Assembly (NCBI GenBank): GCA_031255055.1
Contig: JAIRTG010000020.1
Location: 1-10,719, forward strand
Source of the DNA: Prevotellaceae bacterium
GTDB taxonomy: Bacteria; Bacteroidota; Bacteroidia; Bacteroidales; Paludibacteraceae
Direction of reading: 5' to 3'
Length of the DNA: 10,719 bases
Positions 5,169 through 10,719 of this stretch are shown one piece after another. Both the position numbers and the translations under genes were made by a program. The notes under the pieces are model-generated. The model searched no databases and was not told where the DNA came from. It saw only the letters and a program-made list of their open reading frames with translations. Every line of letters begins with the position of its first letter. The first letter of the stretch is position 1.

Positions 5169-6245
5169 ATGCCGCAAATTAGAAAAATTATCCACGTCGA
5201 CATGGACGCTTTTTACGCCTCAATCGAGCAAAGAGACCATCCTGAGTACAAAAACAAACCTTTGGCTGTAGGATATTCGGGCAACAGAGGCGTTGTTGCC
5301 GCCGCGAGCTACGAAGCACGCAAATACGGCGTAAAATCGGCGATGCCCTCGAAAACCGCCCTGAAAAGATGTCCGCATATCATTTTCGTACCCGCACGGT
5401 TCGATGTATATAAATCCGTCTCGATGGAACTGCACCGTATATTTTCGGAATACACCGATTTGATTGAACCACTTTCGCTGGACGAAGCTTTTCTGGACGT
5501 TACCGAAAATAAAAAACAGCAGCCTTCGGCTATGCTAATTGCCAAAGAAATAAAACAGCGGATTTATGAACAAACCGCATTGACGGCTTCGGCAGGCGTT
5601 TCGTACAATAAATTTTTGGCAAAAACGGCTTCCGATCAAAATAAGCCGAACGGCATTTTCGTCATTGAACCCAAAAATGCGATTCCGTTTCTGGAACAAT
5701 TGCCGATTGAACGTTTTTTCGGTGTAGGAAAAGTTACCGCAGAAAAAATGCACCGACTCGGAATTTTTACCGGTTTAGAGTTGAAGCAGAAAACAGAACA
5801 GCAATTGACGGCCTGTTTCGGAAAAGCGGGACACATCTATTATCAAAATGTACGCGGCATAGATCACCGTCCTGTTGAGGCAAACAGAATCAGAAAATCG
5901 GTCGGTGCGGAAAATACCTTTGAAAGCGATATTGATTCGCCAGACGAATTGGACGTCATTCTGCAAAACCTGTCGGACGAGGTGTTCGACAGAATAAAAC
6001 GCAACGGATTTGTCGGGCGGACGGTTACCGTGAAAATAAAATACACCGATTTTCGGATTATCACCAGGAGCAAAACGTTGGAAACGCCTGTCGAAAATGC
6101 AACGATGATCTATCAGACCGCCCGAAACCTGTTGTTTTCAGTCGATTTGGCACACGCGATTCGTCTGCTCGGCGTCAGCGTGAAAAAACAGGATATTATT
6201 GAGTGGAAAGACGCACTCCAATTGGAAATAAATTTCGACGTATAG
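5169..6245 (+). CDS. dinB: DNA polymerase IV (Y-family)
   Basis: A 358-residue error-prone translesion polymerase that extends past damaged or misaligned template bases. Catalytic carboxylates are Asp11 in HVDMDAFYASIEQRD (9-23) and Asp105/Glu106 in SLDEAFLDV (103-111). Tyr16 occupies the steric-gate position that excludes ribonucleotides. YEARKYGVKSAMP (48-60) and SAGVSYNKFLAKTASDQNKP (141-160) are typical palm/finger segments. FFGVGKVTAEKMHRLGI is the thumb helix-hairpin-helix, IRKSVGAENTF begins the little finger, and QLEINF near the C-terminus (351-356) looks like a sliding-clamp-binding motif. The frame is open upstream to a GTG at 5139, but the ATG at 5169 is preferred because HVDMD then lies at the usual distance from the N-terminus. 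It converges with tpx. No LexA-type box was recognised. Confidence 0.96.
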   Translation: MPQIRKIIHVDMDAFYASIEQRDHPEYKNKPLAVGYSGNRGVVAAASYEARKYGVKSAMPSKTALKRCPHIIFVPARFDVYKSVSMELHRIFSEYTDLIEPLSLDEAFLDVTENKKQQPSAMLIAKEIKQRIYEQTALTASAGVSYNKFLAKTASDQNKPNGIFVIEPKNAIPFLEQLPIERFFGVGKVTAEKMHRLGIFTGLELKQKTEQQLTACFGKAGHIYYQNVRGIDHRPVEANRIRKSVGAENTFESDIDSPDELDVILQNLSDEVFDRIKRNGFVGRTVTVKIKYTDFRIITRSKTLETPVENATMIYQTARNLLFSVDLAHAIRLLGVSVKKQDIIEWKDALQLEINFDV

Positions 6246-6333
6246 CGCGGGCGCGATTTTCTTTTGGAGATTATCCAACGTCTGTTTTTTGAGAAATGAG
6301 AAATATCGGGAAGGGTGCAAGGCGCGAAAACAT

Positions 6334-6376
6334 AAAATGCAGCGGAATCACTTGGATGATTTTCCGCTGCATTTTT
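6334..6376. terminator. Bidirectional terminator between dinB and tpx
   Basis: AAAATGCAGCGGAA (6334-6347) pairs perfectly over 14 bp with TTCCGCTGCATTTT (6362-6375). The A-run on one side and T-run on the other serve both dinB (plus) and tpx (minus). It lies 88 bases after dinB and 35 bases beyond the end of tpx. Nothing else is recognised in 6246-6333. Confidence 0.88.
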
Positions 6377-6411
6377 CTGTCTGTACACAAAATAACATAC
6401 AAAACGGCGGC

Positions 6412-6906
6412 CTAATCGAATACCGTGATGTTGTAATCCGGCTCTTCGGTAATTTCTTTTACCAATTCGGTGTATAACACCTTGCCGTTTTCGTCGATTG
6501 CAACAACCGCTCTTGTCATCAATCCTTGCAATGGGCCGTCTTTCAATAGCACGCCATAATCGACCGCGAATAGATGGTACCTGAAATCCGACGCCGTAAC
6601 GACCTGTTCCAAGCCTTCGGCGCCGCAAAAACGCGCTTGTGCAAAAGGCAGGTCTTTGGAAACGCAGATGACAACCACATTGTCTTTTTCCGATACCCAT
6701 TTATTGAACTTGCGGACGGAAGTAGCGCACGTTCCGGTATCCAGGCTCGGAAATATATTCAACAAAAGCCTTTTGCCCTTGAAGTCGTCCAACTGCAGTT
6801 CGCCCAAATCTTTTCCCACCAATGTAAATCCGGGAGCTTTACTCCCCACTTTCGGAAGTTCACCAATCGTGTGAACATCTGTTCCTTTAAATTGTACTGT
6901 TGCCAT
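6412..6906 (-). CDS. tpx: Thiol peroxidase Tpx (atypical 2-Cys peroxiredoxin)
   Basis: A 164-residue peroxiredoxin that reduces hydrogen peroxide and alkyl hydroperoxides using thioredoxin as electron donor. The peroxidatic Cys60 lies in FPSLDTGTCATSVRKFN (52-68), and the resolving Cys94 lies in SKDLPFAQARFCGAEGLE (83-100), both in the classic Tpx wording. Length and motifs match the E. coli enzyme (168 residues). Thr57 and Arg92-type active-site residues are present; Cys81 is an additional cysteine. The frame extends 16 codons upstream to 6954, but the ATG at 6906 gives the usual MATVQFKG start. The gene is divergent from the metalloprotease-like lipoprotein, with 91 bp between the starts, and convergent with dinB. 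No clear TAnnTTTG promoter was found for it on the minus strand. Confidence 0.97.
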   Translation of the reverse strand: MATVQFKGTDVHTIGELPKVGSKAPGFTLVGKDLGELQLDDFKGKRLLLNIFPSLDTGTCATSVRKFNKWVSEKDNVVVICVSKDLPFAQARFCGAEGLEQVVTASDFRYHLFAVDYGVLLKDGPLQGLMTRAVVAIDENGKVLYTELVKEITEEPDYNITVFD

Positions 6907-6966
6907 TTTTTGTATAATATAGACTTTGTTAATATGTAGAGTAACGCCACACATTATTTTTTTGTT

Positions 6967-6974
6967 TACCTTTA
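6967..6974 (+). promoter_or_regulatory. Possible -7 box for the HELGH lipoprotein gene
   Basis: TACCTTTA matches TAnnTTTG at all but the last base and lies 23 bases before the ATG at 6998. No TTTG is found at the expected -33 distance. Weak support. Confidence 0.3.
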
Positions 6975-6997
6975 CGGAAATTTTATCAATATAAACT

Positions 6998-8266
6998 ATG
7001 ACCTACTCTTATTTACCCCCAAAATTTTTAATTTTAATTGCTTGTGTTTTATTTTTTGCTGCATGCGGCAATAGTAATGAACCTAAAGGAGGCCCTGTTG
7101 AGCTTCAATTGTATGTCGACCGTTTTTTGCAGGAAGCAAAAAGTCGCGGATATAACTATGCAGCCGAAGCTGAAAATGTCACAATGAAATTCGGCACTCT
7201 GTCGGACGGTCAGGCCGGTTACACAGATGCCACCAAAAGTCCGGTGCTTATAACAATAGACAAATTGTATTGGGACAACATCGGAAAATTTGATGGCGCC
7301 GATTTAATGAAAGAATTTATTGTTTTCCACGAATTGGGACACGGCATTTTAAACCGGAGTCACGAAAATCCCCTTTTCGACAATGGCGACTGGAAAACCA
7401 TGATGCGCGGAGGCGACGTACAGTCGGATGAAAAAGAATGGAATGTGAACTATCGCGGCGAAAGAAGAAATTATTATCTGAACGAATTGTTTGGCTTGGA
7501 AGACAGTAAAAACACACCGCCGTTTGCATCTCTTGAACTGTTAAACGATACTTCCGGCTTTGAGCCGAAATATCGTTTAAAATTCGACGGAGTTGAAGGC
7601 GATAGTCCCGCCCTGCAGGAAGACGCTAACCGGTTGGCTCAAAACGACGCAATGGGATATGCCGAAAAATGGATTGATAACGGACTGCACATAAAGTCAA
7701 ATTACAAGGGAGTGTACAATGTACTTGCATCGGTTGGCTCGAATTTCAGAAGAAACGAAGATTACGCAGTGGAAATCACCTTTGAGTGTGCAACAGAAAA
7801 TAATAATGACCAATTCGGACTTTTTACAGGTTCGTGTGTAAACGACGAATTGGTTCCCGGTAAGAATATCGTAACCTTAGAGGACTGTTCGCTGGATTTT
7901 ATGCACATCAACAACAACAAAAAACTTTATATCGGAAACAAAAGATGGTACAGTTTCTACATCCAACTCAATCGGAAAGATGATATAAAAAACAAGAATA
8001 CACTAAAAATCATTAACATCAGTAATAAATTATACTACTTTATAAACGGTGCCTATAGCTATAGTACAGAGATAGGTAACGCTCACCAAAAAGGAGACGG
8101 ATTCGGATTGTTTTTCGGCTTCTCAATTCCTTCTTGCGCAACAATTCATGTCAACGACTTGTTGGTCTACAAAAGAATTAACAACTCCAATTCCGCGCCT
8201 CAACAAGTCTATGCTCAAACAGACCATAGATTAATATTTGCAGGTTCGCAGGTTTCGGATAAATAA
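6998..8266 (+). CDS. Lipoprotein with zincin HELGH motif and a ConA/LamG-like C-terminal region
   Basis: A 422-residue predicted lipoprotein: hydrophobic residues 9-22 lead to the lipobox FAAC with Cys23. The N-terminal domain carries FIVFHELGHGILNRSHEN (107-124). His111, Glu112 and His115 form a gluzincin/metzincin-type HExxH. His122 could be a third zinc ligand, one residue further away than in the classic metzincin HExxHxxGxxH. A Met pair follows at WKTMM (132-136), resembling the Met-turn region. Residues about 185-395 look beta-rich, with YAVEITFECAT, DQFGLFTG, YYFINGAYS and GDGFGLFFGF, ending in IHVNDLLVYK. This pattern recalls laminin-G/ConA-like or DUF1080-type sandwiches and could bind carbohydrate or protein. 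I infer an envelope metalloprotease; the substrate is unknown. The next gene on the same strand is the amylase, 93 bp later, with no terminator seen between them, so cotranscription is possible. Confidence 0.75.
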   Translation: MTYSYLPPKFLILIACVLFFAACGNSNEPKGGPVELQLYVDRFLQEAKSRGYNYAAEAENVTMKFGTLSDGQAGYTDATKSPVLITIDKLYWDNIGKFDGADLMKEFIVFHELGHGILNRSHENPLFDNGDWKTMMRGGDVQSDEKEWNVNYRGERRNYYLNELFGLEDSKNTPPFASLELLNDTSGFEPKYRLKFDGVEGDSPALQEDANRLAQNDAMGYAEKWIDNGLHIKSNYKGVYNVLASVGSNFRRNEDYAVEITFECATENNNDQFGLFTGSCVNDELVPGKNIVTLEDCSLDFMHINNNKKLYIGNKRWYSFYIQLNRKDDIKNKNTLKIINISNKLYYFINGAYSYSTEIGNAHQKGDGFGLFFGFSIPSCATIHVNDLLVYKRINNSNSAPQQVYAQTDHRLIFAGSQVSDK

Positions 8267-8299
8267 ACCGGTCATCAAACAAGAGAGATAGTAATCTTT

Positions 8300-8321
8300 G
8301 ATTTTATCCGATTGTAAAATC
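8300..8321. other. AT-rich inverted repeat in front of the amylase gene
   Basis: GATTTTA (8300-8306) and TAAAATC (8315-8321) form a 7-bp inverted repeat with an 8-base spacer, between the HELGH lipoprotein and the amylase gene. There is no T-tract, so it is not a convincing terminator. It might be an operator; a TTTG at 8297-8300 touches its left arm, but no -7 box was found at the right spacing. Confidence 0.3.
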
Positions 8322-8359
8322 AATTATTCATACTTGTATAAAGTTATAATTTAAGGTAT

Positions 8360-10054
8360 ATGTCAAAATTTGTCATTTATCAAGCGCTTCCGCGACTGTT
8401 CGGAAACTATACCACTGTGCACAAACACCACGGAACGCTTGAAGAAAACGGTTGTGGAAAATTCAACAGTTTCACTGCAAAAGCGCTAAGCGAAATCAAA
8501 TCATTAGGAATAACACATATATGGTATACAGGCATCATCGAACATGCCACAAAAACCGATTACAGTACCTTTGGAATCACGCCCTGTCATCCCGGCATTG
8601 TCAAAGGACAAGCAGGGTCACCCTACGCCGTTAAAGACTACTACGACGTCGATCCCGATTTGGCCGAGCACGTTCCAAACCGGATGAAAGAATTTGAAAA
8701 TTTGGTAAAACGCACCCATCGTGCCGGACTAAAAGTAATCATCGATTTTGTGCCCAATCACGTCGCCCGACAATATCATTCGGACGTCAAACCCGAAGGA
8801 GTGACCGATTTGGGAGAAAATGATCACGAAGAATGGGCCTTTTCGCCCTTAAACAACTTCTACTATCTCCCCTATCAGCAACTTTCGCCGCAATTTGACG
8901 CCGAAGGCTACGAAGAATATCCCGCAAAAGCAACCGGAAACAACTTTTTCGGAACGTCTCCCACTCAGCACGACTGGTATGAGACCATAAAACTCAACTA
9001 CGGCGTCAACTATCAGGAAGGAGGTCAAAAACAATTCGACCCGATACCCGACACTTGGTACAAAATGTTGGATATATTGCTTTTTTGGTCGTCGAAAAAA
9101 ATTGACGGATTCAGGTGCGACATGGCCGAAATGGTGCCGATCGAGTTTTGGAACTGGGCTGTCACAAAAGTAAAAAAAGAATATCCCGAAATTATCTTCA
9201 TTGCCGAAATATACAATCCGTCCGAATACCGCAACTACATCTGCAACGGCCATTTCGATTATTTATACGACAAAGTCGGGATGTACGACACATTGCGAGG
9301 CATCATGAGTCGCAACCATCCGGCAATGAACATTACCTACGCATGGCAAAAAGTGGGAGGAATTGAAGACAAAATGCTGAACTTTCTTGAAAATCACGAT
9401 GAGCATCGTATCGCATCAGGCTTTTTCTCCGGCAACGGCATATATGCTCAACCCTCCATGATTGTTGCCGCCACATTGACCAAAGCGCCTGTTATGATCT
9501 ATTTTGGTCAGGAACTGGGCGAACACGGTATGGACAGCGAAGGGTTTAGCGGTGTTGACGGACGTACAAGCATTTTTGATTATTGGGGTGTAAAAACAAT
9601 TCAGGCATGGGCAAACAAAGGAAAGTTCGACGGCGCCGGATTAACCGATGAACAGAAAGAACTGAGGGCGTTTTACAAAAAACTCTTGCATATCACCCTA
9701 AATGAAAAAGCAATTACGGACGGGCTGATGTATGATTTGGAGTACGCCAATTTAAACAATTCCAAATTTAATTCGCGTGAGCAGTTTGCCTACTTCAGAA
9801 AATACGCAGACGATTTGCTGTTTATCATACTCAATTTTCACGACAAGGACTTGGAAACGGATGTGATTATACCGCGAGAAGCCTTTCAATATCTCAATTT
9901 GCCCGAAAACCTGACATTTGAGTATTATGACTTATTGGAAGAAAACGGTCAAAACGGAGAACGACTATCAACGGCTCTCGACTCAAAAAATCCGTTCAAA
10001 ATAAAGATGCCGGCCTGGAAGGGGAAAATATTAAAGCTCAAGACGGGAAAATAG
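8360..10054 (+). CDS. Cytoplasmic GH13 alpha-amylase-family glycosidase
   Basis: A 564-residue glycoside hydrolase family 13 enzyme acting on alpha-glucosidic bonds of starch- or glycogen-type oligosaccharides. The four conserved regions are intact: DFVPNH (129-134); GFRCDMAE (250-257) with nucleophile Asp254; FIAEIYNP (280-287) with acid/base Glu283; FLENHDEHR (342-350) with transition-state stabiliser Asp347. The protein opens FVIYQALPRLFGNYTTVHKHHGT-like, as cytoplasmic Bacteroidales amylases do. It lacks a signal peptide, so it probably handles imported maltodextrins or stored glycogen. Residues about 450-560 form the usual C-terminal beta domain. Exact specificity (alpha-amylase, neopullulanase-type or other) cannot be read from these motifs. 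No sus-type transporter or regulator lies nearby in the window. A terminator-like hairpin follows at 10091. Confidence 0.92.
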   Translation: MSKFVIYQALPRLFGNYTTVHKHHGTLEENGCGKFNSFTAKALSEIKSLGITHIWYTGIIEHATKTDYSTFGITPCHPGIVKGQAGSPYAVKDYYDVDPDLAEHVPNRMKEFENLVKRTHRAGLKVIIDFVPNHVARQYHSDVKPEGVTDLGENDHEEWAFSPLNNFYYLPYQQLSPQFDAEGYEEYPAKATGNNFFGTSPTQHDWYETIKLNYGVNYQEGGQKQFDPIPDTWYKMLDILLFWSSKKIDGFRCDMAEMVPIEFWNWAVTKVKKEYPEIIFIAEIYNPSEYRNYICNGHFDYLYDKVGMYDTLRGIMSRNHPAMNITYAWQKVGGIEDKMLNFLENHDEHRIASGFFSGNGIYAQPSMIVAATLTKAPVMIYFGQELGEHGMDSEGFSGVDGRTSIFDYWGVKTIQAWANKGKFDGAGLTDEQKELRAFYKKLLHITLNEKAITDGLMYDLEYANLNNSKFNSREQFAYFRKYADDLLFIILNFHDKDLETDVIIPREAFQYLNLPENLTFEYYDLLEENGQNGERLSTALDSKNPFKIKMPAWKGKILKLKTGK

Positions 10055-10090
10055 CGAATGACAAAGCATAAAGCATAAAGAATCATTGAG

Positions 10091-10124
10091 CAGGAAGGAA
10101 GCAGAACGGTTTTCTTCCTGTTTT
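10091..10124 (+). terminator. Probable terminator after the amylase gene
   Basis: CAGGAAG (10091-10097) and CTTCCTG (10114-10120) form a 7-bp stem with a 16-base loop, followed by TTTTCGTTTT. The stem is weaker than the other terminators in this window. Between here and 10189 I recognise nothing else. Confidence 0.6.
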
Positions 10125-10189
10125 CGTTTTCCGGCCTTACGCCGTTAGTACCTTCTCCTTGATCCTCCGAAAACGAGGGTCGGCGAAAC

Positions 10190-10241
10190 GTAAGCCTTCA
10201 GTCAACGCCGTATTTCCGGATGGGAATCCAAGTCTGATCTT
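10190..10241 (+). repeat. IS66-type terminal repeat, copy A
   Basis: A 52-bp element starting GTAAGCCTTCAGTCAACG. IS66-family terminal repeats typically begin GTAAGC, and fragments of IS66 genes lie directly beside it. It matches copy B (10367-10418) at 50 of 52 bases. It is followed 20 bases later by a tnpB start, so it would be the left end of an element that has lost tnpA. Confidence 0.7.
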
Positions 10242-10261
10242 TGGGGTCAAAAACGGCAGTT

Positions 10262-10366
10262 ATGTTTTCACTAAGCGAAACGAATACATACTATTTATGT
10301 ACTCAAGGCACCGATCTGCGCAAAGGCTTTAACCGGCTTACGGGAGTTATCAATAGTAATTCCAAT
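10262..10366 (+). pseudogene. IS66 tnpB (Orf2) 5' fragment
   Basis: Thirty-five codons beginning MFSLSETNTYYLCTQGTDLR and continuing KGFNRLTGVI. This is the N-terminal signature of the IS66 Orf2/TnpB accessory protein (about 110-120 residues when complete), with the TDLRKGF motif near residues 18-24. The reading frame runs exactly into repeat copy B and stops 16 codons later at TGA (10412-10414). About two thirds of the gene is missing, so it is not functional. Confidence 0.8.
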
Positions 10367-10418
10367 GTAAGCCTTCAGTCAAGGCCGTATTTCCGGATGC
10401 GAATCCAAGTCTGATCTT
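10367..10418 (+). repeat. IS66-type terminal repeat, copy B
   Basis: A 52-bp direct repeat of copy A with two substitutions (C to G in the CAACGCC segment and G to C in GGATGGG). It interrupts the tnpB fragment on its left and adjoins an oppositely oriented tnpC fragment on its right. Read on the minus strand, it would be the right end of the element carrying that tnpC piece. Confidence 0.7.
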
Positions 10419-10585
10419 GACGCTTGAAGATCTCCAACTGACGATAAACGGGGAGGTGGTCGCAGTATTTACCGACCGTCTAGTGGGCCAACAGCGTGTC
10501 TCCCGCTATGCTTTTGGGAAGAAAGGTTTCAATGGGTTCTGCCTGATAGATAGGGGTGGAAACGGCTGACGGGCTTTGTTGTTTG
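10419..10585 (-). pseudogene. IS66 transposase tnpC internal fragment, broken
   Basis: On the minus strand the frame reads PIYQAEPIETFLPKSIAGD, then TLLAH, a TAG stop (10480-10482), then TVGKYCDHLPVYRQLEIFKR. This is the central part of the IS66 DDE transposase (usual form: PKSIA..SLLAH..V.KYCDHLPLYRQE.IFKR), well before most of the catalytic domain. It has an internal stop, no start and no end. It is flanked by repeat copies B and C, so about 165 bp of a gene of roughly 1.5 kb remain. Confidence 0.8.
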
Positions 10586-10608
10586 GTAAGCCTTCAGTCA
10601 ACGCCGTA
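10586..10608 (+). repeat. IS66-type terminal repeat, copy C (short)
   Basis: The first 23 bp are identical to copy A (GTAAGCCTTCAGTCAACG plus CCGTA), after which similarity ends abruptly. This suggests the true terminal inverted repeat is about 23 bp and the remaining 29 bp shared by A and B are subterminal. Sequence beyond 10608 would then be target DNA. Confidence 0.7.
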
Positions 10609-10719
10609 CAGGATATCTAATAGGTATAGATTAATTTTGCCGGCGGCTATGCTATATCCATATCCGAACAGCCATATGCATATGCTGTTGAGAGCGGTTA
10701 TTCCGACTTTCGCCAAAGG
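10594..10719 (-). pseudogene. Possible 3' end of a membrane protein gene truncated by the IS
   Basis: A minus-strand frame is open from the window edge to a TGA at 10594-10596, 41 codons. It reads PLAKVGITALNSICIWLFGYG, is hydrophobic, continues YSIAAGKINLYLLDIL, and ends YGVD from within repeat copy C. The last codons are therefore made of IS terminal sequence, as expected if an insertion cut a gene whose upstream part lies beyond the window. A 41-codon frame can arise by chance, and I do not recognise the family. Confidence 0.25.
10667..10689. other. 23-bp near-perfect palindrome
   Basis: AACAGC (10667-10672) and GCTGTT (10684-10689) surround CATATGCATAT. Apart from one extra C at 10673 the whole segment is a dyad centred on ATATGCATAT. 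It could be a protein-binding site or merely a feature of the hydrophobic reading frame that overlaps it. Confidence 0.4.

Noticed and set aside
4997..5203. Minus-strand frame of 68 codons overlapping the dinB start (contains MSEEWNLQDVENRLAMSLEV)
   Set aside because: It runs through the terminator hairpin at 5003-5036 and overlaps the start of dinB. The inner part looks faintly protein-like and could be a gene relic, but nothing supports expression.
6113..6700. Minus-strand frame of 195 codons across the dinB end, terminator and tpx
   Set aside because: It is a shadow frame that crosses two confidently identified genes and their shared terminator.

Overview
The window looks like chromosomal DNA of a member of the Bacteroidota, most likely the order Bacteroidales. 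The protein families and their wording (MiaA, MurB, DinB, Tpx, a cytoplasmic GH13 amylase, a pRiA4 ORF-3-like protein) fit that group. So do the A/T-rich start regions without Shine-Dalgarno sequences, and one promoter of the Bacteroides sigma-ABfr type (TTTG ... TAnnTTTG) ahead of a lipoprotein gene. This assignment is an inference from style; no rRNA or other species marker is present.

Layout. Positions 1-1421 hold no convincing gene and are rich in repeats. A heptamer satellite (CACTAAT-like, 1-119, 220-254 and 950-990) surrounds a 27-unit, 21-bp minisatellite (378-944), with strong GC-rich hairpins on both sides (289-309, 1002-1020). A plus-strand housekeeping block follows. A pRiA4 ORF-3-like gene (1422-1973) ends in a strong terminator, then miaA (2064-2975) and murB (2972-4003) overlap by 4 bases. 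Next come an MliC-like lipoprotein (4169-4573) with its own promoter and terminator, an inverted block of the same heptamer satellite (4621-4666), a 56-residue membrane protein (4806-4976) with terminator, and dinB (5169-6245). dinB converges on tpx (6412-6906, minus strand) across a shared hairpin terminator. Divergent from tpx lie a lipoprotein with a zinc-protease HELGH motif (6998-8266) and a cytoplasmic alpha-amylase-family enzyme (8360-10054).

The right end (10190-10719) is the wreck of one or more IS66-family insertion sequences. Three same-direction copies of a terminal repeat beginning GTAAGCCTTCAG separate a tnpB start fragment (plus strand) from a broken tnpC fragment (minus strand). 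The last repeat copy seems to supply the stop codon of a hydrophobic minus-strand reading frame that runs out of the window.

Functionally the genes are a mixed set: tRNA modification, peptidoglycan precursor synthesis, translesion DNA synthesis, peroxide defence, alpha-glucan metabolism and two cell-envelope lipoproteins. The only clear translational coupling is miaA-murB. The least explained element is the 21-bp array. Its unit equals two DNA helical turns, and 20 of 27 units keep a 6-bp palindrome at the same position although its sequence differs between unit classes. That would suit a phased array of protein-binding sites better than a coding sequence, but it is a hypothesis.
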